A stretch of 48,090 nucleotides of DNA from CAZYSK01 sp964649415 (GTDB lineage Bacteria; Chloroflexota; Anaerolineae; B4-G1): NCBI GenBank assembly GCA_964649415.1, contig CAZYSK010000042.1, forward strand, positions 1-48,090. Direction: 5' to 3'. The first letter of the stretch is position 1, and each line of letters opens with the position of its first letter. Under the pieces are notes generated by a model. That model was not told the DNA's origin. It was given only the letters and a program-made list of their open reading frames with translations, and made no database searches. Position numbers and translations under genes: made by a program. Positions 40,516 to 48,050 of the stretch are shown in pieces.

Positions 40516-42192
40516 TCACAACCAGTCCTCGTCGACCACGGCTTTCCTGGTCACCAGCTTGTTGTCCAACAGGTACCTGTAGGCCGTCAGCGCGGCCAGA
40601 GCGCCGTCGCCCACGGCCACCGAGATCTGCTTCTCCGATACGTCGGTCACGTCTCCGGCGGCGAAGAAGCCCGGGAGTTCGGTGGACCGGTCCGGGTGGA
40701 CCGGAATCTCGCCCCGCTCGTTCAGCCCGATCAGGTCGGTCACGGGCTGGCTGTTGGGTGAGAGGCCGATCTCGAGGAACACGCCGTCCACCTCCAGGAT
40801 CTCGCTGGGTCCATCCTGAACGGGCTGGATCTCGACGCCGGTGAGCCGCTGCTCGCCGACGAAGGCGACCACCTGGTATGGCGTGTGGAACTCGACCATC
40901 GGGTTGCCCTGGACCTCCTCGACCAATGCCGTGTCGGCCTTGAAGCTCTCGCGCCGGTGGATCAGGTGTATCTCCTGCGCAAAGCTCAGCAGATCCCGCG
41001 TGGCCGTGAAGGCCGAGTTAGCCCCGCCCACGACGGCCACGCGCCGCCCGGTGTACAGGGGCGCATCGCACGTCGCGCAGAAGGCGATGCCGCGCCCCAT
41101 GAAGCGGTCCTCGTTGGGCACGCCCAGGCGCTTGTATTCCTTGCCGGCGCAGTAGATGACCGAGCGGGCCTCAAAGCGTTGGCCGTCGCCGGTGAGAACG
41201 ACGAAGCGTTCATCCTCCTGGCTCACCGAGGCAACCTGGACCCCCACGAGCTCAGACAGGGGGTAGGACTCCATGTGGAACTGGAATCTCTCCAGGAGCT
41301 CGTTGCCCTCGATCCCCGGGAATCCCAGGTAGTTCTCTATCCGGGCCGTGTAGGTCATCTGGCCGCCGATCTTCTGCGCCACGAGCCCCACGTTCAGGCT
41401 CTTGCGCGCGGCATACAGCGCGGCCGACATCGCCGCCGGGCCTCCGCCGATGATCACGACGTCGTAGGTCTGGGACTCGTCCAGGGGCGCTACGTTCCGC
41501 AGGCCTTGCACGTCCCGCATTGCCGCCTCGATCTGCTTGTACTCCTCGGGGGCCACGGCCCGGAGTATCGTCATGTAGAAGATGCCCTCGGGGTGCGCGC
41601 CCTCCAGCACGGTCGTCTCGTTGATGATGGTGCGGGGGACGCCCTCGACCTGGTATTTCGTGATCATCTCCGGGAACTCGGCGCTTTCGACCATGTCGGC
41701 CCGGACGTTGTCGTTGACGTAGGCGAACTGGTGAGCCGTGTGGACCATTTTGGGGCAGTACGGGCAGGTGAGGGTGACGAAGACCTGAACGTGCACCGGT
41801 TCGTGGATATTGCGCACCAGGGCCTCGAGCTCGGGCGGCAGGCCGGAGACCTCCGTGGAGATCATCATGACGGTCTGGAGGAAGGAGCGGAACTCCTCGC
41901 CGCCGGTGATGCCGAAGAACCTGATCCCGTAGTCCTGCTCTCCCAACGGCACCGTGGCCGGGAACTTGTCGATCCCGTACTGCTCCGCCTCAGCCCGATT
42001 CTCCTGGGCGTCGAACACCCTCAGCTCGAGCTTGTCAGAGAGCGCGGTGACGGATTCCAGGACTTGCCGTTGTGTCTCGCACGTGGGGCACTCGGCCGGG
42101 TCGGTGAACAGCGCCAGCGTCACCGGCTGGTCCATCTGGGACAGAATCTGCTCTAGCTCTGCCCTGGTTTCCTCGTCCATCAACTCCGGCAT
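40516..42192 (-). CDS. Thioredoxin-fold/thioredoxin reductase fusion flavoprotein
   Basis: A 558-residue fusion. Residues 1-235 hold two thioredoxin-like domains of the protein-disulfide-oxidoreductase kind, with redox pairs CPTC (Cys35, Cys38) and CPYC (Cys143, Cys146). Residues 240-558 form a thioredoxin reductase: FAD motif VVIIGGGPAAMSAAL, active-site CATC (Cys372, Cys375), NADPH motif VAVVGGANSAF, and the late FFAAGDVTD. Electrons would flow from NAD(P)H through FAD and CATC to CPYC. The layout recalls AhpF, but both N-terminal pairs are intact here and no ahpC is adjacent. The ATG has AGGGAGA upstream and a good promoter at 42254-42282. Confidence 0.93.
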   Translation of the reverse strand: MPELMDEETRAELEQILSQMDQPVTLALFTDPAECPTCETQRQVLESVTALSDKLELRVFDAQENRAEAEQYGIDKFPATVPLGEQDYGIRFFGITGGEEFRSFLQTVMMISTEVSGLPPELEALVRNIHEPVHVQVFVTLTCPYCPKMVHTAHQFAYVNDNVRADMVESAEFPEMITKYQVEGVPRTIINETTVLEGAHPEGIFYMTILRAVAPEEYKQIEAAMRDVQGLRNVAPLDESQTYDVVIIGGGPAAMSAALYAARKSLNVGLVAQKIGGQMTYTARIENYLGFPGIEGNELLERFQFHMESYPLSELVGVQVASVSQEDERFVVLTGDGQRFEARSVIYCAGKEYKRLGVPNEDRFMGRGIAFCATCDAPLYTGRRVAVVGGANSAFTATRDLLSFAQEIHLIHRRESFKADTALVEEVQGNPMVEFHTPYQVVAFVGEQRLTGVEIQPVQDGPSEILEVDGVFLEIGLSPNSQPVTDLIGLNERGEIPVHPDRSTELPGFFAAGDVTDVSEKQISVAVGDGALAALTAYRYLLDNKLVTRKAVVDEDWL

Positions 42193-42253
42193 CGTCTGTT
42201 CTCCCTGTTACGTGTGTATATCGATTGGTCAGGTCTTCGCTGCGACTCGGGCT

Positions 42254-42282
42254 ATTTTAGCATGAAAGGGTTTTACTATCAA
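42254..42282 (-). promoter_or_regulatory. Sigma70 promoter for the thioredoxin reductase fusion
   Basis: Minus strand TTGATA (42282-42277), a 17-base spacer and TAAAAT (42259-42254), about 60 bases before the start codon. Confidence 0.83.
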
Positions 42283-42304
42283 TGACTTCAGTGGATCACC
42301 TACC

Positions 42305-42325
42305 GGGCGACCACAAGGGTCGCCC
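42305..42325. repeat. Palindromic GGGCGACC hairpin repeat
   Basis: Perfect 8-bp stem GGGCGACC/GGTCGCCC with a five-base ACAAG loop, sharing GCGACC/GGTCGC with the array at 23650 but with a different loop. It abuts the truncated end of the AlkD-like remnant. Confidence 0.7.
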
Positions 42326-42562
42326 CTACAATTCGTCGGACACCTGCCGCCGGAGCCAGGCCGGGCTGGACAGCGTGCGCGCGAAAGCATCGACGGACCA
42401 CCAACTATCTATGCCCTGGCCCAGTGCCTTGAGTTCGGCTTCTCCCAGGCGTTGAAAGGCGGCCCGGTGGTCTTGGATCAGCTCGTAAGCCACCCACCGG
42501 AGGCCTATGAGCAGCTCTTCCATCAAGGAGCGCTGACCTTTGCTTAAATCCCTGTCCACCAA
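42326..42562 (-). pseudogene. Truncated AlkD-like (DNA alkylation repair) gene remnant
   Basis: A 78-codon frame whose last 55 or so residues closely match the middle of the intact AlkD-like protein at 44889-45563: WVAYELIQDHRAAFQRLGEA versus WVAYEVIQDHKAAFQRLGEA, then LGQGIDSWWSVDAFARTL and SPAWLRRQVSDE. The match begins abruptly near 42520 and ends at the hairpin repeat at 42305-42325, where the intact gene continues with VIHRWARSDD. Both ends of the original gene are therefore missing. The first 20 or so codons of the frame are unrelated. It is best read as a decayed duplicate that is not expressed. Confidence 0.8.
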
Positions 42563-42647
42563 CTCGGGGGAAGGCCACTATGCCCGACACTATGATTCCC
42601 GCTTTCTGGGGCCAAAATCCAAGCGCCCGTCGGTGATCGCCACGACG

Positions 42648-43400
42648 TCAGCGGCTCTGTCCGCGGGCGTACACTGAGACATGCACTGAACTCGACGCCG
42701 TGAAGGGCGAGCGGTCCCACCCTCCCCACCGCTCGCGCAGTTCGAGGCCGGCCAGCCGCGCCATGAGGTCGAGCTCGCTGGGCCATGCGTAGCGCAAGAG
42801 AACCGGGTACAGCCGCGTACCATCCTGGGTGATCTCGATGTACTGGTATTGCACAGTCTGCGTGACCGGATCGTGCACCGATGCCTCAAGATAGACAGAG
42901 TCGGCTGTGATGTGAGCCGTACGCACGGCCTGATTGTCCACGGCGCCGGAGATGCCGGGGACGAACGCATCCACGACGAACACGCCCCCGGCGGTCAGGT
43001 GCCGCGCCACGTTGTGGAAGCATCGTACCTGCTCGTCCTGGGACGTCAGGTTGAAGAGCGTGTTGAACACCACGAAGACCAGATCGAACGCGCCGTCGAC
43101 GGCGACGTCGGCGAAGTCGCCGATCGTCACCGGGATGGCGTCACCGCCCGGTTTCTCGCGGAGCTTCGCGACCATTGCCTCCGAGGCGTCGATGCCGTGC
43201 ACCGACAGTCCCCGCGCGGCGAGCGGGAGCGCCACCCGCCCGGTACCAATCGCGAGTTCCAGGACCGTCCCGCCTGCGGCGAGATCGGCGAGCACCTTCA
43301 CGGACTCCTGCGTCGTTTCCTCGGCGAGTTTGGTGCCGTACCAAGTGTCGTATACATCAGCAAATCGCTCGCCGAACGTCTCGGCTCCATACCCCTTCAT
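42648..43400 (-). CDS. Class I SAM-dependent methyltransferase
   Basis: A 250-residue methyltransferase. The SAM-binding motif I is VLELAIGTGRVALPLAARG, followed by the acidic HGIDASEAMV. Motif IV region FDLVFVVFNTLFNL and AGGVFVVDAF are also present, and the C-terminal half is a beta-rich lid ending in SVHVSVYARG. It is a cytoplasmic small-molecule or protein methyltransferase; the substrate cannot be inferred. The ATG at 43400 has GAGGAGG upstream. A promoter (43423-43451) flanked by an inverted repeat (43429-43468) suggests regulated expression as a single gene. Confidence 0.9.
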   Translation of the reverse strand: MKGYGAETFGERFADVYDTWYGTKLAEETTQESVKVLADLAAGGTVLELAIGTGRVALPLAARGLSVHGIDASEAMVAKLREKPGGDAIPVTIGDFADVAVDGAFDLVFVVFNTLFNLTSQDEQVRCFHNVARHLTAGGVFVVDAFVPGISGAVDNQAVRTAHITADSVYLEASVHDPVTQTVQYQYIEITQDGTRLYPVLLRYAWPSELDLMARLAGLELRERWGGWDRSPFTASSSVHVSVYARGQSR

Positions 43401-43422
43401 ATGATCCTCCTCATCAGGTGCG

Positions 43423-43451
43423 ATGATACACCTAGGCGGTGAAAACATCAA
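43423..43451 (-). promoter_or_regulatory. Sigma70 promoter for the methyltransferase
   Basis: Minus strand TTGATG (43451-43446), a 17-base spacer and TATCAT (43428-43423), ending about 20 bases before the start codon. Confidence 0.8.
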
Positions 43452-43468
43452 CTCCTGACCCCTAGGTG
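43429..43468. promoter_or_regulatory. Inverted repeat overlapping the methyltransferase promoter
   Basis: CACCTAGG (43429-43436) and CCTAGGTG (43461-43468), perfect 8-bp arms 24 bases apart, one inside the spacer and one just upstream of the -35. The placement suits an operator for a repressor or activator. Confidence 0.45.
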
Positions 43469-43602
43469 GATGGGGGAGAGCGCTGCCCTACTGCGGGAGA
43501 CTGGCCGTCAAACGTGGGGAGCAAGGGCAGAAAGGCGTCAGCGCCGAGTCAGACGGCGTCACACGTCGAGCAGGTGGCTATGATAGCGATGAACGCTGTG
43601 GC

Positions 43603-44769
43603 TCAGTCAATCACGGCGTTGGGCAATGTCTTCTGCTCTGCGGGCAGGTGTCTTTGAATGAGCACGACAATGGCTACGATAGCAAGCACAGCTACTCCAA
43701 AGACAAGATAAAGGCCGCGCCCTCCTATGCTCTCCAATAACGAGCCGCCGATGAACCCACCCACAGCCATCCCAAATCCCGAAACCATGGCGCTGAAGAG
43801 CCCTTGCGCGGTTGTACTCATACCTGCCGGAGCATTTTCGTCAGCATACGAGACGCCTGCCACCAACATAGTAGGAAAGCTCAGGCCGTTGAGAAGCTGG
43901 ATGACCAGGACGAGACTCGGCGTTTCGGATGCGGCAAGCAATAGCATGCGGAGGCCGATGACCACCATTGACGACATGAGCAGTCCGTATGGCTTGAGGT
44001 GCTTGATGAGTCGATTGCCGAAGAAGAGTGTGGGAATCTCGGAGATCGTGCCAACCGTGAGCGCGAGTCCCATCATTGATTCATTCGCCCCCAATTCTTC
44101 CATGTATGGGAAAAGGTAGTTGTTGAACGTGGCGAGCCCCGCACCGCCAGTAAATGCCACGACCAGGAAAAGGGGCCAGCGGGGATTCGCCAGCAGGGTG
44201 CGAACGCGCCCCCTGGGCGGATTATGCGCCTCCAATTGGCCATAGACAAATCTCTGACTGACGATGAATCCCAAAAGGAGAAGGATCGCACATCCCCAGA
44301 ACGCTAATCTCAAGCCGTGGTTTTGGATGAGCAGCCCCGCAATGGGGGCAACGATCCCGTAGCCGATCGTCCCACCCAGACGAATGCGGCTATACATCTC
44401 TTTTTCGTCAGCCAGCATGAACATGGTAGCGCTGTCGGCCAAGGGCGTAATCGGCGCCAGGAAGGTATGGAGTAGAACAGCGATCAGTAAGACTGGCACG
44501 AATGCATTAAGAAAGGGGAATACAAATGTCGTTATCACCCCGAACAGGATGGCCAGACTCATCAAGAGCCGGTGCTGATGCGTCGCGTCGGCGATCCCCG
44601 TCCATAGCGGAGCACTGAGCAGAGTGATGAGTGGAACTACGCCGGTCAGCAGGCCGATTTGCGTGCCTGTGAATCCCAATCCCTGATAGTAGAGCACGAT
44701 GAAGGGCGACACGAAGGCAGCCGCTGCAAGCAGTAAGAAGTAGAAGGTAAATGGCCAGAGTTTTCTCAT
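43603..44769 (-). CDS. MFS transporter (nucleoside/H+ symporter-like group)
   Basis: A 12-helix major facilitator of about 388 residues. The loop between helices 2 and 3 has the reduced MFS signature SAPLWTGIADATHQHR. The central loop lies after FVYGQLEAHNPPRGRVRTLL, and the second half begins WPLFLVVAFTGGAGL. It most resembles the LacY-like/NupG-like group often annotated as MFS_1-like. It is a plasma-membrane transporter with unknown substrate. The start is uncertain between ATG 44769, directly before the first helix, and GTG 44799, ten codons upstream; neither has a well-spaced ribosome binding site. It lies 119 bases after the AlkD-like gene on the same strand. Confidence 0.88.
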   Translation of the reverse strand: MRKLWPFTFYFLLLAAAAFVSPFIVLYYQGLGFTGTQIGLLTGVVPLITLLSAPLWTGIADATHQHRLLMSLAILFGVITTFVFPFLNAFVPVLLIAVLLHTFLAPITPLADSATMFMLADEKEMYSRIRLGGTIGYGIVAPIAGLLIQNHGLRLAFWGCAILLLLGFIVSQRFVYGQLEAHNPPRGRVRTLLANPRWPLFLVVAFTGGAGLATFNNYLFPYMEELGANESMMGLALTVGTISEIPTLFFGNRLIKHLKPYGLLMSSMVVIGLRMLLLAASETPSLVLVIQLLNGLSFPTMLVAGVSYADENAPAGMSTTAQGLFSAMVSGFGMAVGGFIGGSLLESIGGRGLYLVFGVAVLAIVAIVVLIQRHLPAEQKTLPNAVID

Positions 44770-44888
44770 CTTCCGACAATTCGCCACTGAGTAGTCCACC
44801 CTATTTGTGTTGGCGGCTCCTTACTCACCGCAAAGCACGCAAGGTTCGCAAAGATTCGCGGAGGACTACCCGCCACTGGATGTCCTCG

Positions 44889-45563
44889 TTATTCGCGCTT
44901 CCTCCGCCGTGGGCTCTTCAGCCCCGTGGTGAGCTTGTTGTTCACCTCGCGCGTCACGCGCGCCGCGAGCCTGCCCGCGTATTCGCCGAGAAAGGCGCGC
45001 ACGGCCTGGGGATCGTGGGGCGCCAGGGCGCGCAAGGCCCACGACATGGCTTTGACCACCATGTCGTCGTGATCGTCCACCAGGAGGCGACACACCGCGA
45101 GTGTGCGGGGGGTGTCTCCGCTGCCACCGCGAGAGCGCGTGTTGAGCGCCACGGTGCTGACCAACGCCGCCCGCCGCCACCAGCGATCATCCGAGCGCGC
45201 CCACCTGTGAATTACCTCGTCGGGCACCTGCCGCCGGAGCCAGGCCGGGCCGGACAGCGTGCGCGCGAACGTGTCGACGGACGACCAACTGTCTATGCCC
45301 TGGCCCAGGGCCTCGAGTTCGGCTTCTCCCAGGCGTTGGAAGGCGGCCTTGTGGTCTTGGATCACCTCGTAAGCCACCCACCGGTGACCGTAGGTCTTGA
45401 GCAGCTCCCGGGCCAGGCCGAGCACGAACTCCGGGGTTTCCTGTTTGAGACGCCGGGAGTACCTGCGGCGGACGGCCCGCACGCTGGGCGTGTTGCGCTC
45501 GGGCAGCGCCTGAATCTCGACGTCGATCTCGGAGGCGAGCTTGGTGGCTCTTGGGTCTGTCAT
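44889..45563 (-). CDS. AlkD-like DNA alkylation repair protein
   Basis: A 224-residue all-helical HEAT-like-repeat protein of the AlkD DNA-glycosylase group, which removes alkylated bases such as N3- and N7-methylpurines in the best-studied members. The N-terminal helices (PSVRAVRRRYSRRL), WVAYEVIQDHKAAFQRLG, LGQGIDSWSSVDTFARTL, PAWLRRQVPDEVIHRWARS, WWRRAALVSTVAL, and VVKAMSWALRALAPHDPQAV follow the family layout. The C-terminus is basic (SPRRRKRE). The ATG at 45563 has AGGAGG upstream, and a good promoter lies at 45605-45632. A decayed fragment of a second copy is at 42326-42562. Base specificity cannot be assigned from this view. Confidence 0.87.
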   Translation of the reverse strand: MTDPRATKLASEIDVEIQALPERNTPSVRAVRRRYSRRLKQETPEFVLGLARELLKTYGHRWVAYEVIQDHKAAFQRLGEAELEALGQGIDSWSSVDTFARTLSGPAWLRRQVPDEVIHRWARSDDRWWRRAALVSTVALNTRSRGGSGDTPRTLAVCRLLVDDHDDMVVKAMSWALRALAPHDPQAVRAFLGEYAGRLAARVTREVNNKLTTGLKSPRRRKRE

Positions 45564-45604
45564 GGGGCCTCCTGTTCTGGGAGCTTGGGAGTGCACTGAG
45601 ACGT

Positions 45605-45632
45605 ATTCTATTCGAGCTCAGGGAAGAGTCAA
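45605..45632 (-). promoter_or_regulatory. Sigma70 promoter for the AlkD-like gene
   Basis: Minus strand TTGACT (45632-45627), a 16-base spacer and TAGAAT (45610-45605), about 40 bases before the start codon. Confidence 0.82.
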
Positions 45633-46101
45633 GAGAGCGGGGGACACGGAGACCAGGGGACGGGGAGATGAGGGAGGATAACTGGACCCCTAGCACGAAG
45701 CGGTCGCCGGGGTGGGGCGGGCGGGTCTCCTTTGGGAATGGGCGGTGCCGGGGAGCAGGATGCGGCCGTGTCAGTTTCCGCTTAACTGGTGATAACGAGG
45801 GGCTCGACCGTTCTTGGACACGGCGGAATCTCATCGATGGGGCAGCCAACAAACGCCTATTACACACTGTCAAAATCGATGGCCCTATATCAGGCGAAAA
45901 CCGGTGCTGACGCAGGAATAGGTTGCCTGGGATGGACTGGAGGCGGCGGCTGTGGATGAATACAGCCTGCTTGGAAAGCCCATCGAAGGGCTGGAAGTGA
46001 TCTGCAGGTGTGATGGAAACTGTTTGCTTCAGCCACCGGGTAATCTATTGCACGGGCAGCGGGGGGTATGCAGCCTCCGCACTGATCATAACTTGCGGCA
46101 A
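45633..46101. other. Non-coding boundary stretch before the low-GC cassette
   Basis: About 470 bases with no gene I can support. It opens with a GGGGACACGGAGACC-like simple-sequence stretch (45650-45670), then mixed composition that becomes visibly more A/T-rich after about 45800. Short open frames exist on both strands but show no family features and no ribosome binding sites. No tRNA, transposase or attachment-site duplication was seen. Confidence 0.6.
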
Positions 46102-46728
46102 CTAGTTGAGGGGCTCATCTCCTCTTGACACCTTCTGTCTGGTGAAATGCAGAGCACCGAAAGTCCCTCTGTCGCGTCCTGTGTAGTACTCGCCGTCAAA
46201 CGATTCAGTGTCATCGACTATGCACAAAGTGTGTCTTGCAGTACCTCTGTGAATATGCATTGTTGTTCTTGCAGGCGCTTTGGGTTCGTTCACATATTCA
46301 TAACTAATAGCGGTACAATGGGGTATCTCAGTGAGAACTGCTGCTGTCTGGCTGTAAGACCTTGAGGTCTCAGTCTCCAGATTGATTCTGATCTTGGTCC
46401 AAGTCTGGCAGATCTCAATAGACGCTTCACAATGGTCTTGATGTTCATCGAATGATGAGGTTATATACCCTTTCCATTTACCGGCAATGTCTGGTACTTT
46501 CACCAGTCCGACTTTTCGTAAAATCGGAATCCGCCAGAGCCATTTGTCAAAAGAGCCATAGAACAGACCGTAAAATCCCATTAACGATGGCATGTCAAAC
46601 CACCACGGAGTGGACAGGCTGATCACTTCCAGTATTTCGTGAAGCCCCCAAGCTGCTAACATGCTTACAATCGCCAGAAGCAATGGCACTAGTCTACGTT
46701 CATTAGAATCAGTGACGTAAGGATGCAT
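46102..46728 (-). CDS. Cap15-like (S-2TMbeta) predicted CBASS effector
   Basis: A 208-residue protein with two N-terminal transmembrane helices (about 13-33 and 44-65) and a beta-rich C-terminal domain from about 78. The junction LWRIPILRKVGLVKVPDIAG leads into GKWKGYITSSFDEHQ, and further on ICQTWTKIRINLETETSRSY and YEYVNEPKAPA. Two helices followed by a beta-barrel starting at a P-D-(I/L)-x-G-x-W-x-G motif is the layout of Cap15, the cyclic-nucleotide-gated membrane effector of CBASS antiphage systems, which disrupts the inner membrane. The assignment rests on my recognition of the pattern, not a search. It lies 33 bases after the JAB gene. Composition is lower in GC than the rest of the window. 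The ribosome binding site is weak. Confidence 0.8.
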   Translation of the reverse strand: MHPYVTDSNERRLVPLLLAIVSMLAAWGLHEILEVISLSTPWWFDMPSLMGFYGLFYGSFDKWLWRIPILRKVGLVKVPDIAGKWKGYITSSFDEHQDHCEASIEICQTWTKIRINLETETSRSYSQTAAVLTEIPHCTAISYEYVNEPKAPARTTMHIHRGTARHTLCIVDDTESFDGEYYTGRDRGTFGALHFTRQKVSRGDEPLN

Positions 46729-46761
46729 TTGCCATCATCTATTTCACAGATTGTGGCTAAG

Positions 46762-47244
46762 TCAAAGAGTTGCGCAGAAGTCCCTTACGGTAGCGGAATA
46801 CATCGTCTGGCCATCATGTAGTCCTACAAACAGTTCTTCCCAAGTGACGATTAACAGGAGTATGAATTCGATTCTCATTTCGTTGGTCGCGAATTGCTCC
46901 ATAATCATACTGATGTCTTGAGACGATGGAACCGCTTCCTTGGCAGGATGTGTGTGCCACTCTCCCAAGTAGGTGTTTCTGCCATCGCTATTATAGAATT
47001 CGTATTCTATGATCTGTTGAGCCTTTCTCCTGTCCCTGTGGAAAGACAGCCTTCCACTTCTCTCTTGACTACCGGGAACGGAGGCGCGACACACAAGTAT
47101 TTGTTGCTCATCTTTGCTGGTTTGTCCAAGGATGATCCCTCCGTTTTCGTTCTTCGCTTGTTTTAGTTGTCGAAATTGACAGAGGATGTCAACCACGGTT
47201 CTAGTAAGGTAAATATGCTTGTCCCGGATTTCTACTCTCAGCAT
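46762..47244 (-). CDS. JAMM/JAB-domain isopeptidase (Cap3-like)
   Basis: A 160-residue Zn-dependent JAB/MPN protease. The JAMM residues are all present: Glu33 before GGIILG, the His-x-His pair in EWHTHP (His97, His99), Ser107 and Asp110 in the following SSQD. Bacterial proteins of this size next to an E1-like gene remove ubiquitin-like or target conjugates; Cap3 of type II CBASS and BilD of Bil systems are the known examples. The ATG at 47244 overlaps the stop of the E1-like gene by seven bases, so translation is coupled. GC is low, as in its neighbours. Confidence 0.88.
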   Translation of the reverse strand: MLRVEIRDKHIYLTRTVVDILCQFRQLKQAKNENGGIILGQTSKDEQQILVCRASVPGSQERSGRLSFHRDRRKAQQIIEYEFYNSDGRNTYLGEWHTHPAKEAVPSSQDISMIMEQFATNEMRIEFILLLIVTWEELFVGLHDGQTMYSATVRDFCATL

Positions 47245-48050
47245 ACTGACCTTTCTATCAGGCTGAGAGAACCAATATTCCTGGCATGCTCTGATGTCTC
47301 AATACCCATAGCCTGCAGGGTATCCAAGTCTCCAATCCAGGAAAAGCATCGGCTCTTCTTGTCTTTTTCCCTAAACACCTTGAGCATCTTGGGAAATATC
47401 GCTGCAAGAAACAAATCGAGAGTTGATGCGCTGTACGGAAGATAGGTGACTTGACAACCAGCTTCTCGCCTCGTAAAGTCTACCGCATCATGCACCTTAT
47501 TCGCGATAACATTATAGACAAATTTGTGATCATCGAAAAGAGTATCCCAGGCTATCTCGTCATTCCCGGATGAGTAGACACAGTGTCCACCGGCGACGTA
47601 AGGCTCCACCCAAACGAAAAACGCAGGGCGATTCCAGTCGTTTAGACGTAAGTTGTATGCCAGCCACATTTCAGAATTGAAGTCACCAGTACAGAAAAAG
47701 AAGCAATCACTATCACTCAGAAACGTCGGCTCTTGAAGAGCTAGTTGAACAATTCTGCTTCTTCGAGTGTACACTACGGTCAACGGGTTTTTCCTTTGCA
47801 GGTAGTCACGCACGGCCTCAGCTTTGTTCTTGCCGACATCGTTGAGTCCCAGAAGATGTCTTTCGATGTTTTCTATGGACAAGACATCAGGATCAACCAG
47901 TCGAAACTCAGCTACACCAGCCGATTCCAAGAATGAAATTAGGTTCGAGCCGACACTTCCCAACCCAGCAACTAAGACTCTTTTGCCCCGCTCAAGCTCA
48001 AACTTACCATAGTCAGCAGCAGTTCTTCGAACTAGCGGTGAGTTAGTCAA
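47238..48050 (-). CDS. E1-like ThiF-family adenylyltransferase (Cap2 E1-domain-like)
   Basis: A 270-residue E1/ThiF/MoeB-type protein. The nucleotide-binding motif is GLGSVGSN (29-36), followed by FRLVDPDVLSIENIERH (49-65) and VGKNKAEAV (72-80), which hold the Asp, Arg and Lys of the adenylation site. The HLLG...VGKNKAEA pattern is typical of the E1 part of CBASS Cap2. Cys199 in EAGCQVTYLPYSAS is a candidate thioester Cys. Unlike canonical Cap2 there is no E2 domain in this frame: a stop codon lies shortly upstream. The start is probably TTG at 48050, overlapping the end of the preceding gene by eight bases (TTGACTAA). It would activate the C-terminus of a nucleotide cyclase or ubiquitin-like protein for transfer to a target. 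Confidence 0.82.
   Translation of the reverse strand: MTNSPLVRRTAADYGKFELERGKRVLVAGLGSVGSNLISFLESAGVAEFRLVDPDVLSIENIERHLLGLNDVGKNKAEAVRDYLQRKNPLTVVYTRRSRIVQLALQEPTFLSDSDCFFFCTGDFNSEMWLAYNLRLNDWNRPAFFVWVEPYVAGGHCVYSSGNDEIAWDTLFDDHKFVYNVIANKVHDAVDFTRREAGCQVTYLPYSASTLDLFLAAIFPKMLKVFREKDKKSRCFSWIGDLDTLQAMGIETSEHARNIGSLSLIERSVC

Noticed and set aside
43466..43657. A possible decayed transposase N-terminus (LPYCG...VKRG in one frame)
   Set aside because: Only a few residues fit a zinc-ribbon pattern, and the frame breaks off without any catalytic region.
45551..45910. A plus-strand open frame in the gap before the low-GC cassette
   Set aside because: No motifs, no ribosome binding site, and it runs across the AlkD promoter and a simple-sequence stretch.
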